The notes: a model not told the origin generated them from the letters alone. A stretch of DNA of 64,000 bases from Arenibacter sp. ARW7G5Y1 (GCF_003201775.1 NZ_QJJZ01000005.1:186001-250000), one strand, 5' to 3'. Positions 9,246 through 19,364 are shown, counted from the stretch's first letter. Made by a program: numbers and translations.

Positions 9246-10811
9246 CTACCATCCAGGATTCTGAACAAGGTTATTATTAAGCGAAATTTCACTATCGGGA
9301 ATGGGTAATAAATTATAATATTCCAAATAACCCCCCGGAAATTTTGTTTCAATTATTCCGCCATCATAATTTCGAACTTCATACGGGTAAATGTCCTTTC
9401 CAATATTCCATCTCTTTATATCTGACCAATAAAGCCCCTCAAAAGCGAACTCTATTCGTCGTTCATGTCTCAATTTTTCACGGGCTTCTTCTTGTGAAAG
9501 TCCTAAAGGAAGAGAGGTTATTTTCACATCATCTCTTTCCGTTCTAATCCTATTAATCAGGTTAATTGCCTCATCAATATTACCGTCGGTTTCAATAATT
9601 GCCTCAGCTTTGGATAAGATTACATCTGCGTATCGCATAACGATGTAGTTTAAATCAGACTGTCCAGGGGGAGGAAGTTCAGATTCTGGTTCAATTTGAT
9701 ATTTTCTAGCACTAAATTGTTTTAGTTGGCACCCTGGGTGGTTGTATGCACCTCCTGGGTAAATATAGTTGGGAAAGCGATAACCTAAAAAGTAGGCACC
9801 TGGTACGACACAAGTAATTTCCATCCGAGGATCTCTACCTGTATATGGATTGTCAGGATCAATATCTGAACCATCAATCATTTCATAGGCATCAATTAAA
9901 TCTTGAGTAGGTACATATCTACTCCCCCTTGTAAAACTTCCAGTACCAATTCCCGAATACTGATCGTGCATTGATCCTTGTGAATTTTCGCCGCTTATAT
10001 ATTGAACATCAAAAAGGACTTCCTGGTTATTCTCATTTTCCTTCTTGAACAAGCCATCGTAACTTGGGAAAAGAGCATATTTATTAAGTGCATCAATTTC
10101 ATCTATTACTTTTAAAACCATCTCAAATTTATTTTGATATAAATAAGACCTCATCTTCATTCCTAATGCCGCTCCCTTTGTAGCCCTTCCAACCTCCGGT
10201 GCATCTACCTTAAGCTTGTCAATAGCAATGTCATAGTCAGAAATAACAAAATCCCAGGTGTCTTGGATAGAAGCCCGACTTAATTTTTTCGATTCTTCCG
10301 TAGAAATTGTAGATTCTATAATTGGAACGCCCCCATAAGTTTCGGCCAATATGGAATAGGCTAGCCCTCTTAAAAAATGAGCTTCACCTATAATACTGGA
10401 TTTGGAATCTTCATTCAGTTCTACCGCTTCAATCGCTTCCAAAAGGTAATTTGCCTTGAAAATCAGTGCATAGCATTTAGTCCATCGAAATGTTAAAAAA
10501 CCATTATCCCCACTAGAAAGTGACCCATTTCCTATTTTTGTAACATTTGTGTTACCCCAATTATAAGAATTAGGGGTCGCGCCATCTAGCATTCCAAAAC
10601 CAAACATAATCTGATCCCAAATATTACGGCCCTCGCGCAACTCATTATACACACCGCTTAACAATAACTGAATATCAGCTTCATTTTGAGGAAAATTACT
10701 CGATGTGATTTTGTCCTCTGGAGTGATTCCTAAAAAATCCTTATCACAACTAATTACAGACAAAAACAAAACACTTAATATTATATTACTTAAAATATTC
10801 TTGAATTTCAT
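9246..10811 (-). CDS. SusD/RagB family glycan-binding lipoprotein
   Basis: 521 residues. The N-terminal lipoprotein signal ends in LSVISC (lipidated Cys 22), followed by DKDFLG. The TPR-like helical scaffold of SusD is visible (SNFPQNEADIQLLLSGVYNELREG, IIGEAHFLRGLAYSILAETYGGVP). So is the C-terminal capping part (IMRYADVILSKAEAI, ERRIEFAFEGLYWSDIKRWNIG, LLPIPDSEI, NNLVQNPGW). It should sit on the cell surface as the lid of the adjacent SusC barrel and bind the oligosaccharide. Only 3 bases separate it from susC, the standard tandem arrangement. Confidence 0.97.
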   Translation of the reverse strand: MKFKNILSNIILSVLFLSVISCDKDFLGITPEDKITSSNFPQNEADIQLLLSGVYNELREGRNIWDQIMFGFGMLDGATPNSYNWGNTNVTKIGNGSLSSGDNGFLTFRWTKCYALIFKANYLLEAIEAVELNEDSKSSIIGEAHFLRGLAYSILAETYGGVPIIESTISTEESKKLSRASIQDTWDFVISDYDIAIDKLKVDAPEVGRATKGAALGMKMRSYLYQNKFEMVLKVIDEIDALNKYALFPSYDGLFKKENENNQEVLFDVQYISGENSQGSMHDQYSGIGTGSFTRGSRYVPTQDLIDAYEMIDGSDIDPDNPYTGRDPRMEITCVVPGAYFLGYRFPNYIYPGGAYNHPGCQLKQFSARKYQIEPESELPPPGQSDLNYIVMRYADVILSKAEAIIETDGNIDEAINLINRIRTERDDVKITSLPLGLSQEEAREKLRHERRIEFAFEGLYWSDIKRWNIGKDIYPYEVRNYDGGIIETKFPGGYLEYYNLLPIPDSEISLNNNLVQNPGW

Positions 10812-10814
10812 AAC

Positions 10815-13800
10815 TTAAAAATTAAGATTTATACCTATTGAAATTATTCTGGGAATGGGATAAAAATTACCTCCTGAATCGAATGTATTCCTCTCTGGAT
10901 CATAACCTTCATAATTTTTATCAACTATGGTAAATACATTTTGCGCATTAGCATAAATATATATTTTATCCATTCCTAACCTAGAATTAATGGAATCATG
11001 AAAACTATATCCCATTTGGATATTTTTCAATTTTAAATAGTTAATTTTTCTAACCCAAAAGGAAGAATCAGAATTATCCCATGAGTTATCAAACTTAAAA
11101 CTGGGCATATCTGTATCAGTATTTTGTGGAGTCCAAGCATCTCTCCACCGGGTTGAGAAAACTCTATTTTCATAAGATATATTTGTAAAACTATTCCTAG
11201 TAAACACATTTGCACCTCCTATGCCTTGAAATAATAAGTTCAGGTCAAACCCTTGGTATTTTAAACCAGAAGACAATCCAAATGTGTATTTTGGTATTGT
11301 ATTTCCCAAGTTTTGTTTATCTTCAAAATTTAATTTACCGTCATTATTTACATCTTCATATCTTAAATTACCGGCCCTTGGTTTTAAACCGTTGGAATGC
11401 ATATGCGTTAGAGCCTCCTCGTCGGATTGATAAATCCCGTCTACATTATACCCATATAAGGAACGATAGGAATAACCTTCTCTTATTAAATACAATTGAT
11501 CAGGCGAATTTCCTCCTTGGAACTTTGTAACTTTATTATCTATATAAGTAAGATTACCCCCTACATTGAAACCTAACTGATTTCTTTCAAATCTATGATT
11601 GTCAAAGTTTACGATAAACTCAAATCCATTATTAGACATTTCTCCTATGTTTTCAAATGGAGGTGCAACTCCCCCTAGAACTAGAGGAATGGGTAATTGT
11701 ACAAGAATGTTTTTGGTCGTTTTTTGAAAATAATCAGCTTCTATGCTAATCTTCCCGTCTAACAGACCAAGGTCAACACCAAAATCAATCGTTGACGACA
11801 TTTCCCAAGTGATATCTTCATCTACCAATGAAGTAACTGCAGCGCCTGGAGAAAAACCGCCATTAAAATTGTAGCTCAAGTCATTACTTTGATTTATGAC
11901 AGTTAAATAAGGCCAGTAGCTCGATAAATTTTGATTTCCCAATTGCCCCCATGATGCTCGTAATTTTAAATTGGAAAAAACATCCAAATTTTGTATGAAT
12001 TTTTCTTGAGAAAGTCTCCATCCCGCAGAGAATCCCGGGAAGTAACCCCATCTATTTTTCTTACTAAATCTGGAAGAGCCATCAGCTCTAAAGTTTGCCT
12101 CGAACAAATATCTGTCGGATAATGTGTAATTAATCCGACCAAAATAAGAGAGTATATTTAATGCCGTAATATTTCCTTCTCCTTGGACACCTGAAGTACC
12201 CGCATCTACTTGAGTTAAGCCTTCTTTTGGCGGATTCGTCCTACGCGCAAAAACATTTTGTAGCTTGTTCGTTTCTACCTGAATACCTGCAACAGCCGAA
12301 ATATCATGCAGACTACCGTAATTTTCATTATAGTTTATAGTTGAGAATAAATTATTTTGCATACCTGAAACTTGAGTTCTGTTCATCTCCAACCCCTCTC
12401 TATTGTAGTTTTTAGTTGTTGTTTCAACACCTGTATCGGTATATCCAAAAACACTAGTGTTGTATTTATCCATTAGTGTCCAATTTCCATTTGTGGAAAT
12501 CGTGGTTTTTAGAGATAATTGGTCATTAAATATAACGTTAGCATAAACATTAAGTGTCAGGAAGTTTTCTTCAGTAGTTGTCTTCCCATTAGCAGTATCA
12601 ATCAAAGGATTCCTATTATCATAAAGAAGACTACCATTCTCGTCTATTGCCTGTACCGAGCCAAACCTGCCATCTTTTGTATATGGTGAAATATATGGTG
12701 CTGCGCCACTCAACATGGTATATACACGACCTAGGGAACCATAACTGGCATCGGCGTAAGGTTCTTTCGAGTTTCTTCTAACATAATTTACCCTTGCGCC
12801 TAAGGTTAACCAATCTTTAACATTTGATTCTACATTAATTCTAGCCGAATATCTTTCTGATTGGGTGTTAGGAATTATTCCTTGCTGATTTAAATAATTT
12901 AAAGATATATATGAACTGGTTCTCTCTGACCCCCCTTTTACAGAAATATTGTGCTCCTTAATAGTAGCCGATTTAAACAAAGCATCATACCAATCGGTGT
13001 TAGGATATTTATAGGAATCCCCCCCATTTCTAAAGTCTGAAATTAAATCTTCAGAAAATAAAGGACTGCCGCCTCCATTTACTAAAGCTATATTACTCAG
13101 TTCCATACTTTCCGCACTATTTGTAATCAAATCGTATGTCCTGCCCAATGATTGGATACCCACATAAGACTTCAAATTTACTTCCATTTCTTGATTACGA
13201 CCTCCAGTTTTTGTAGTAACTAAAACCACCCCATTAGCAGCTTTTGAACCGTAGATGGCAGCACTTGCTGCGTCTTTAAGTACAGAAATACTTTTTATAT
13301 CATCTGGGTTTATTTGATCAAAAGAGCCCTCAACCCCATCTACAATAATAAGAGGGTTAGCATTATTTAGAGTACCCCAGCCTCTGATACGTATTTGAGC
13401 TTCATCACTTCCCGGTTTACCGGAATTTTGGCTCACCCATATACCTGACGCAGTACCTCCCAGTGCCTGAGAAGCATTAGTTATAGGTCGATTCTCCAAT
13501 TCCTCATCAAATTCTACCGTGGAAATAGCACCAGTTAAATTAACCTTCTTTTGCGCCCCATACCCTACAATAACTACCTCGTCCAATCCCGCAGCGCTTT
13601 CCACTAAGGTTATGGTCAAATTTGTCATTCCATTTAGGTTTACTTCCTTGGTCGCGAACCCAACATAGGATATCACAATAACGGCACTTTCATCTTCAAC
13701 AGAAATTGAAAAATTACCATCAAAATCGGCTTGAGTTCCATTTGTAGTGCCTTTCTCCAAAATATTTGCCCCTGGCAATGGTGTACCATCTTGATCCGTA

Positions 13801-14237
13801 ATTGTACCGGACACCAAAATTTGAGGTAGTTCAGATGTCACTACACTTTCAACCTCCATTACCGAGGCTTTCATTTTGGCCCTGGTAAGTAATATTTTTC
13901 GATCCTCTACCTCATAACGAATACCCTCCTTGCTGAAAAGCAGATCCAAAACCCGTTTAATAGAAACTTTTTTTACACTAATAGATACCTTTCGTTTTAA
14001 ATTTACCGTCTTTGTATTGAAAATAAATTTGAACTCGGTATTGGCCTCGATTACGTCAATGACCTCTTCCATAGTGGCATTCCCTACATCCAAGGATATT
14101 TTGGTTTTCTGGGAATAGGACGAATTGGCCTGCATTACAAAGGATACGGTTATTAAAAAAAGAAGTGACAACTTCATTTTTAAATCAAATTTTAAGGGCC
14201 ATGGGATTATTTCCCCAGACTTTGGTGGTTTTTTCAT
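10815..14237 (-). CDS. SusC/RagA-type TonB-dependent receptor with STN signalling domain
   Basis: 1140 residues. After an N-terminal extension (MKKPPKSGEIIPW) and hydrophobic signal comes a secretin/TonB short N-terminal domain (about 45-110, NATMEEVIDVIEAN, GIRYEVEDRKILL). Next come a carboxypeptidase-regulatory-like beta domain (about 140-215, VSGTITDQDGTPLPGANILEKG), the plug (IRGWGTLNNANPLIIVDG, SISVLKDAASAAIYGSKAANGVV) and the barrel ending IISIGINLNF. The STN domain is what lets such receptors signal to an inner-membrane FecR anti-sigma factor, and fecR is directly upstream with a divergent ECF sigma gene. Import of oligosaccharide across the outer membrane and substrate sensing are thus combined. 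No disruption is visible. Confidence 0.97.
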   Translation of the reverse strand: MKKPPKSGEIIPWPLKFDLKMKLSLLFLITVSFVMQANSSYSQKTKISLDVGNATMEEVIDVIEANTEFKFIFNTKTVNLKRKVSISVKKVSIKRVLDLLFSKEGIRYEVEDRKILLTRAKMKASVMEVESVVTSELPQILVSGTITDQDGTPLPGANILEKGTTNGTQADFDGNFSISVEDESAVIVISYVGFATKEVNLNGMTNLTITLVESAAGLDEVVIVGYGAQKKVNLTGAISTVEFDEELENRPITNASQALGGTASGIWVSQNSGKPGSDEAQIRIRGWGTLNNANPLIIVDGVEGSFDQINPDDIKSISVLKDAASAAIYGSKAANGVVLVTTKTGGRNQEMEVNLKSYVGIQSLGRTYDLITNSAESMELSNIALVNGGGSPLFSEDLISDFRNGGDSYKYPNTDWYDALFKSATIKEHNISVKGGSERTSSYISLNYLNQQGIIPNTQSERYSARINVESNVKDWLTLGARVNYVRRNSKEPYADASYGSLGRVYTMLSGAAPYISPYTKDGRFGSVQAIDENGSLLYDNRNPLIDTANGKTTTEENFLTLNVYANVIFNDQLSLKTTISTNGNWTLMDKYNTSVFGYTDTGVETTTKNYNREGLEMNRTQVSGMQNNLFSTINYNENYGSLHDISAVAGIQVETNKLQNVFARRTNPPKEGLTQVDAGTSGVQGEGNITALNILSYFGRINYTLSDRYLFEANFRADGSSRFSKKNRWGYFPGFSAGWRLSQEKFIQNLDVFSNLKLRASWGQLGNQNLSSYWPYLTVINQSNDLSYNFNGGFSPGAAVTSLVDEDITWEMSSTIDFGVDLGLLDGKISIEADYFQKTTKNILVQLPIPLVLGGVAPPFENIGEMSNNGFEFIVNFDNHRFERNQLGFNVGGNLTYIDNKVTKFQGGNSPDQLYLIREGYSYRSLYGYNVDGIYQSDEEALTHMHSNGLKPRAGNLRYEDVNNDGKLNFEDKQNLGNTIPKYTFGLSSGLKYQGFDLNLLFQGIGGANVFTRNSFTNISYENRVFSTRWRDAWTPQNTDTDMPSFKFDNSWDNSDSSFWVRKINYLKLKNIQMGYSFHDSINSRLGMDKIYIYANAQNVFTIVDKNYEGYDPERNTFDSGGNFYPIPRIISIGINLNF

Positions 14238-14291
14238 AATTTTGAATGTTTACTTGTGGTTATACTTTTAAAAAGGTGTGATCACTTTACT

Positions 14292-14323
14292 AAATCGGGA
14301 AATGTTACAGCATTTTCCGATTT
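14292..14323. other. 13-bp hairpin between fecR and susC
   Basis: AAATCGGGAAATG (14292-14304) pairs with CATTTTCCGATTT (14311-14323) through 13 base pairs, one of them G-U, around a 6-base loop. The T-rich run that follows is on the plus strand (14321-14332), where no gene ends. On the minus strand, the direction of transcription, there is no T-tract after the stem. It could therefore stabilise or separate the susC transcript rather than end the fecR one. The stem is seen directly; the role is inference. Confidence 0.45.
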
Positions 14324-14407
14324 TTCTTTTTTGATTATTTAAGAATAACAAAATGTAAAAAAGTGATTTAATTTACTAAGATGGTCTAGTCCATAGGCAT
14401 TATTAGT

Positions 14408-15568
14408 TTAATTGATTATGATTTTGTTCTCTATTATTTTATACTCAATTTGATATACCTTATTAAAATAATTAAATACTTGTTCTATGGTCTCATGCTC
14501 CGTTTCAATGGTGGCATTAAAAGTTTCATCTGCCAAATTTTCATTGTTATTTATTATCACCACATTATAATGCCGCTGTAATTTTTGAATAATGTTCTCA
14601 AAGGAAATATTTCTAAAAACTAAGTTTCCATTCATCCAGGAAGTGTAAATTGAGGTATTCACTTCCTCTTGGGAAATATTATTGTCGGACCTGTTATAGA
14701 CGCCCATGTATCCTGGCTTAAGATAAACTTCAGCCTTGTCCCCTATTGTTACATTGGATTCCCTAAGCCCCACTGATCCTTCCACCAAAACTACTTGTGT
14801 TTCCCGGTCTTCCGGATAGTTGGAAACATTAAATTTTGTCCCATATACCTGTATATCCAAATCTTGAGCATTAACAATGAAAGCATTTTCCTGGTCATGG
14901 GCAACTTCAAAGAATGCTTCACCCGTTAAAAACACTTGACGTTGTTGACCTTTTATAAAATTGATTGGGTATTTAATTGAACTTCCTGAATTTAAGTGCA
15001 CTTTACTACCATCCGACAGCACAATATTAAATTGTTTGCCATTTGGTATTGTCAATGTGTTATAAACCAATTTCAATTCTTCAACCTGGTCGTATACGAG
15101 TTTATTTCCTTGACGGACGCCAACCACCTTTCCATTGGAATTCTGAACATGGGCGGTTCCTTCTTCCGTGATTACTTCAATTTCCCCATTTTCCAATTCA
15201 AGGGTGATTGCATCCGTTCTTGGAATAATTATATCGGCTTCGGTATTTTCCAAAATACCCTGTTGCCAAATGATACCCACCCCAATAAAAAAAATTGCAA
15301 TGGCTGCATATTTCATAACGGACAGAAACCTTCGACTATAGTTCCCCTTTTTCTCTCTATTTATTTCCTTCTGGAGTTCCTCCTTAATTTTATTTATATC
15401 TGGATCATTCATTGCCAAAGTGATTGCAAAATAAGTTTTAATAAAGTCCTTATAGACCTGATGATTTCTGTCATCTTCAATCCAGCTGTTAAGAATATCC
15501 AAATCCGTTGTAGTTGCAGCTTGGGATAAATATTTAACAATCAGATTTTCTATTTCTTTGGAAATCAT
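14408..15568 (-). CDS. FecR-type anti-sigma factor
   Basis: 386 residues. The N-terminal cytoplasmic part (about 1-80) binds the sigma factor. One membrane helix follows (about 85-104, MKYAAIAIFFIGVGIIW), then the periplasmic FecR domain (LTIPNGKQFNIVLSDGSKVHLNSGSS, VFLTGEAFFEVAHD, YGTKFNVSNYPED, VLVEGSVGL) and a C-terminal DUF4974-like part (FENIIQKLQRHYNVVI). The family relays the substrate-loaded state of an STN-containing outer-membrane receptor to an ECF sigma factor. It lies 170 bases upstream of susC on the same strand and 118 bases from the divergent sigma gene. Confidence 0.95.
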   Translation of the reverse strand: MISKEIENLIVKYLSQAATTTDLDILNSWIEDDRNHQVYKDFIKTYFAITLAMNDPDINKIKEELQKEINREKKGNYSRRFLSVMKYAAIAIFFIGVGIIWQQGILENTEADIIIPRTDAITLELENGEIEVITEEGTAHVQNSNGKVVGVRQGNKLVYDQVEELKLVYNTLTIPNGKQFNIVLSDGSKVHLNSGSSIKYPINFIKGQQRQVFLTGEAFFEVAHDQENAFIVNAQDLDIQVYGTKFNVSNYPEDRETQVVLVEGSVGLRESNVTIGDKAEVYLKPGYMGVYNRSDNNISQEEVNTSIYTSWMNGNLVFRNISFENIIQKLQRHYNVVIINNNENLADETFNATIETEHETIEQVFNYFNKVYQIEYKIIENKIIIN

Positions 15569-15686
15569 TTTTAAGCCTTTCTTTTATACAATACAAGACA
15601 GAATTACTATACCCTAACTTTTTTCTTAATTATTTTTTTATATTCACATAATAATTAGTTTTATTTTGCGATATAAATGTCTTTTC

Positions 15687-16280
15687 ATGAATTTCAATGA
15701 TAATGACGCTTTAATAGAAAACCTTGTAAATGGGAATGAGAAAGCGTATATGTTTCTTTTGGACACCTATCATAGAAGATTAAATGCCTATGCCATAACC
15801 TTGGTCCACGATCAGGCCCAAGCTCAGGACATAGTGCAAAACGTATTCTTAAACACTTGGAAATCAAGAAAAAAATTAAAAAAACAATTTTCCATTCAAA
15901 GTTTTTTGTACAAGGCTGTTTACAACGAATTTATAAACAGTTATCAAAAAAATAAAGCGATGATGTTATTACAACAAAAGTATGTCGAGGCACTGGGCGA
16001 AGTAGTTGAGGAAACTGATGAAAACATTATAGAACGTATGATTAATGTAGTGAACGCTGAAATAAAAAATCTACCCCCAAAGTGCCAAAAAGTATTTATC
16101 CTAAGTAAAAAAGAAGGCCTAACCAACATTGAAATATCGGAACATCTAAACGTCTCTATAAAAACAGTAGAAGCTCAAATTACAAAAGCCTTTGGAATAC
16201 TTAGAGAAAAACTAGGAAAGAAATATGAGATGATAATGTTCCTCATCTTCGGTAGCGAAATTAAAGGATTGGCAAAATAA
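15687..16280 (+). CDS. RNA polymerase ECF sigma factor
   Basis: About 197 residues. I start it at the ATG at 15687 (MNFNDNDALIENLV). An upstream TTG in frame is less likely. Region 2 is visible as ILVHDQAQAQDIVQNVF-like sequence (actual: LVHDQAQAQDIVQNVFLNTW, about 41-60). Region 4 is LPPKCQKVFILSKKEGLTNIEIS followed by the helix-turn-helix SIKTVEAQITKAFG. It should direct polymerase to the susC/susD operon when released by FecR. Its own promoter must lie in the 118-base divergent gap. Being transcribed away from fecR is less usual than the sigma-fecR-susC colinear order. Confidence 0.95.
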   Translation: MNFNDNDALIENLVNGNEKAYMFLLDTYHRRLNAYAITLVHDQAQAQDIVQNVFLNTWKSRKKLKKQFSIQSFLYKAVYNEFINSYQKNKAMMLLQQKYVEALGEVVEETDENIIERMINVVNAEIKNLPPKCQKVFILSKKEGLTNIEISEHLNVSIKTVEAQITKAFGILREKLGKKYEMIMFLIFGSEIKGLAK

Positions 16281-16458
16281 CCAACTATCACAATTATCTA
16301 TTTTCAGGTCAATGCTAATTTCCGTGTACTTTCCGCAACTTTTTGTACCTCAATTCACACCTAACCCAATAAACATAGGCTTTTAATATTTCTGTATCGG
16401 GAAGTAACTGTACCGGGAATGTACTGATATATGTTCAAAAGGATTACAAATAAAAGCA

Positions 16459-17190
16459 CTATAACAAATCGATATCCTTTGCAAATGCGACCAACTGAGG
16501 GGTATTTTGGCAATTAAATCTAAATCTAAGGTTTTCAAGATGTTTTTCAACCGTCCGGCTTGAAATATTCAAATCATTGCCTATTTCATTCATGGTTTGT
16601 CCATCCGAAATTAAAATGAGTATTTCTTTTTCCCTTTCTCTTATATGATGGTTGTTGACAATATTTTTATCAAGCAATTCATCAATGTTATTTAAAGATG
16701 ATCCATGAACACTCCAACTCACTATTTTGGGTGGTTTCAAATGCGGTAGATAAGTCATGATTGTACAGGCAGATTTTATTTTTTCATCACGAGTAACATC
16801 AAATATTTTTCCTTGTAAAAGGATATGCATTTTATCTCCGTTTTTATGTTGTCCTGCATAAGTGATATTGAGTAAGTGTAAGTCAGGATCAATTACATTT
16901 TCTTTTGCCAACTTTATAAGTTTACCACTTAACTCTCCGCACACTTCCCTATGTTCTGGAATTGCCGTGTTAAATATATCCAACATGGTAATTTCCTCAT
17001 TTTTCATCCCAAAAATTTCAAAGCCATCCGCATATCTTAAATTAAAGTTTGTGTAGTCATAAATAGAAACAGCCTGATTGGGAAATAGAACAAGTCTTTT
17101 TTTTAGCGATGCTGCTTCCATAGAAGATAAATCAGTGTAGAGATTGCTTAACTGATTTAAGAAATATTCCGTTCCGCTTTGTTTTTTCAA
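16459..17190 (-). CDS. PAS-like/LuxR-type transcriptional regulator
   Basis: 243 residues. The C-terminal 65 residues are a GerE/LuxR helix-turn-helix (HHIREREKEILILISDGQTMNEIG, ISSRTVEKHLENLRFRF). The N-terminal 170 residues resemble a PAS-type sensory fold (NQAVSIYDYTNFNLRYADGFEIFG, then DGD-like KNGDKMHILLQGKIFDVTRDE). No receiver Asp pocket is visible, so it is probably not a classical response regulator. It is divergent from the lipid operon, with 266 bases between the two starts and a perfect dyad 26 bases from its own start. It is the natural candidate regulator of both. Confidence 0.85.
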   Translation of the reverse strand: MKKQSGTEYFLNQLSNLYTDLSSMEAASLKKRLVLFPNQAVSIYDYTNFNLRYADGFEIFGMKNEEITMLDIFNTAIPEHREVCGELSGKLIKLAKENVIDPDLHLLNITYAGQHKNGDKMHILLQGKIFDVTRDEKIKSACTIMTYLPHLKPPKIVSWSVHGSSLNNIDELLDKNIVNNHHIREREKEILILISDGQTMNEIGNDLNISSRTVEKHLENLRFRFNCQNTPQLVAFAKDIDLL

Positions 17191-17215
17191 GTTAAAAATT
17201 AAGAAATGTTAGCAA

Positions 17216-17237
17216 AAATACGGGTAATCCCGTATTT
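17216..17237. promoter_or_regulatory. Perfect 9-bp dyad, probable operator in the LuxR/lipid-operon divergent region
   Basis: Arms AAATACGGG and CCCGTATTT flank a TAAT spacer. It is the only perfect dyad of this length I noticed in the 266-base intergenic region, and it is close to the luxR-type start, so autoregulation is likely. Its distance from the exporter gene (220 bases) makes control of that gene less certain. Confidence 0.5.
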
Positions 17238-17456
17238 CAAGATACAATAAAAATTGATTACTTTACATAGTTACCTGATAATTAGATACGTATATTTAAA
17301 ATATTGTCTCGTTAATCATTTTTAAAATTTAGCTTAGACTGGGAATATAAATTTTAAGAGTTTGATTTGTACTAGAATTAAATCTTGAATATAAAGCTAT
17401 TCCCCTGATCTTCCCCTCGCTTATTAGCCGTTTAAAATTTTAAAGTATCTACATGT

Positions 17457-19364
17457 ATGCATTTCTTAAAATTAGGACTCAAGCTTAGGTTGCTATTCAT
17501 ATTGCTCTACATCTTTGTAGCCTACTTTATTTTGCCAAAGGTTACTTACGACAATTCGATTGGGAGGTGGCTTCCAAAGAGTTCCAAATCAGTTGAAAGC
17601 TATAAAATCTTTTTGGACGATTTTGATTCTGATGCTTTGCTAATTTTAACTTTTGATGAACAAGATTCTATCTATTTTGACAATACAATCTTACCAAAAA
17701 TAGAATCTATCAAAGATTTGGAATATGTTATAAGTGTAACTAGTTGGCCTATTAAATACGTTCAGCATAAAAAGAGAAAACCATTAAATAAAGAGGTATA
17801 TTTTGTCAAATTTGTGTCCAAATCATACTTAAACCCTAATAGACCAGAACTAATTGAAACCATTGACAGTCTCTTTTACAACATTAAAGGTAACTACCAA
17901 CTTGCAGGAACAGGGGTTGTACATAAAGCGATAAATGAACAGACCCAAAAACATTCCTCTTTTTACCTACTTATTGGACTGGCAGTTTTAACCATTCTTC
18001 TAGTTGTGGTCATTAAATCATTCATAGCAATCGTTCAAACTTTGCTAGTAGCCGTGGCCTCGGTTGCGACTATGATTTATTCCTCAGTTATTTTTGAGGT
18101 CCCCATTAGCATGGCCCATACCATTTTGCCAGTTATACTCCTGTTTTATAGCACCTCAATATCAATGCACATTCTTTCGCATGGTGGCGATTTTAAAAAA
18201 GTTTTGCGCCCGAGCATTTGGGTGGTCGTAACTACGGCCCTTGGTTTTGCATCCTTTCTATTTAGTGAAATAACCCTTCTAAAAGATTTTGCCATTTTAG
18301 GCATATCCGGGATTTTGGGCGTATTTCTGGCAGCCATATGTATGTTTTATCCACAGTCGTACCATTTTCAATTGAACAGTAATTTTAAGATATCAAAAAA
18401 GATTCGGCCAATTCGATTTCAAAGCCTTCGTTATGTTTTGATAGCTATAATACTTTTGACAATTCCCGGCCTATTCCTATTAAAGTCAGAAATCTATAGC
18501 CTTTCTGTACTTTCTGATAAAAATAAGGCCTATACCGACCATACATATGTTGAGAATGTTATTGGTCCTTATTTCCCGATAGAATACACCGTTGATGAAA
18601 CGCAGTTAAAGAGAAATTTAGTAAGTAGATGGATTCATGATGTATACCAACTTCATCAAATTGGAGCAGTGATTTCCTATCATAGATTTCCGCCCTCAAT
18701 AGATAAAATTGCTTTGGGCTATCAATCAAAATCAAATCAAAACATATACCGTATCACCTTTTTTGTACCACTAATATCAACTTCTCAGGGTGCTAAACTC
18801 ATTCAGGAAATTAATGATATCTCCAAAATACATTTTAAAGATTTCCAGCCGGAACTAACGGGTTTTATGACTTTATATCTGCAAGTTTCCAATGAATTAC
18901 TTAACGCTTTTCGCAATAGTTTACTATTGGCATTCTTTTTCGTATTCCTTATCATGTTCCTATTTCTTAAAAAAATAAAACTGGTAATGCTTGCAATGTT
19001 GGTCAATACCATACCTATTGTTAGCATGCTTGGATTAATGGGGTATTTAGGAATCAGATTGGATATGGTAACTATACCCATTGGTTGCATGCTTTTGAGT
19101 ATTGTCGTGGACGACACCATTCATTTTATGTATTGGTACAAAACAAAGGGCAGCTGGCAGGAAGCTATTCGTAGATCCAGCCCTGGAATAATACTTACCT
19201 CCGTGGTGATCAGTATTGGTTTCGGGGTGCTTTTACTCTCCTCTGCCCCACCAATACGGTATTTTGGTTTACTAAGCTGTTTTGCGGTTATCGCAGCGCT
19301 AATTTGTGACATGATGATACTACCGTCCTTAATTCAAAAATTTGTTGGCAATGAACAACCATAG
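17457..19364 (+). CDS. RND superfamily (MMPL/SSD-type) lipid exporter
   Basis: 635 residues with a 2 x 6 helix layout: helix 1 (about 10-28), a periplasmic loop of about 140 residues, five helices (about 170-325), helix 7 (about 325-345), a second loop, and five more helices (about 470-630). Helix 4 and 10 signatures are seen (SMAHTILPVILLFYSTSISMHIL; IPIGCMLLSIVVDDTIHFMYW with the acidic pair in helix 10). It is short for the class, with small loops like the MMPL/HpnN branch that moves lipids or hydrophobic molecules rather than drugs. Its 3' end overlaps the next gene by 14 bases, so both are translationally coupled. The natural inference is that it exports the product of that operon. Confidence 0.85.
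   Translation: MHFLKLGLKLRLLFILLYIFVAYFILPKVTYDNSIGRWLPKSSKSVESYKIFLDDFDSDALLILTFDEQDSIYFDNTILPKIESIKDLEYVISVTSWPIKYVQHKKRKPLNKEVYFVKFVSKSYLNPNRPELIETIDSLFYNIKGNYQLAGTGVVHKAINEQTQKHSSFYLLIGLAVLTILLVVVIKSFIAIVQTLLVAVASVATMIYSSVIFEVPISMAHTILPVILLFYSTSISMHILSHGGDFKKVLRPSIWVVVTTALGFASFLFSEITLLKDFAILGISGILGVFLAAICMFYPQSYHFQLNSNFKISKKIRPIRFQSLRYVLIAIILLTIPGLFLLKSEIYSLSVLSDKNKAYTDHTYVENVIGPYFPIEYTVDETQLKRNLVSRWIHDVYQLHQIGAVISYHRFPPSIDKIALGYQSKSNQNIYRITFFVPLISTSQGAKLIQEINDISKIHFKDFQPELTGFMTLYLQVSNELLNAFRNSLLLAFFFVFLIMFLFLKKIKLVMLAMLVNTIPIVSMLGLMGYLGIRLDMVTIPIGCMLLSIVVDDTIHFMYWYKTKGSWQEAIRRSSPGIILTSVVISIGFGVLLLSSAPPIRYFGLLSCFAVIAALICDMMILPSLIQKFVGNEQP

Noticed and set aside
9218..9352. N-terminal extension of the sulfatase into the susD gene
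   Set aside because: The extension is the susD 3' end read in another frame. The ATG at 9217 begins a good signal peptide.
19342..19350. TTG start nine bases upstream for the 1473-residue fusion, and similar TTG extensions of other genes (15666, 23773, 24803, 62383)
   Set aside because: In each case a nearby ATG gives a normal N-terminus or overlap; the TTG codons add no conserved sequence.
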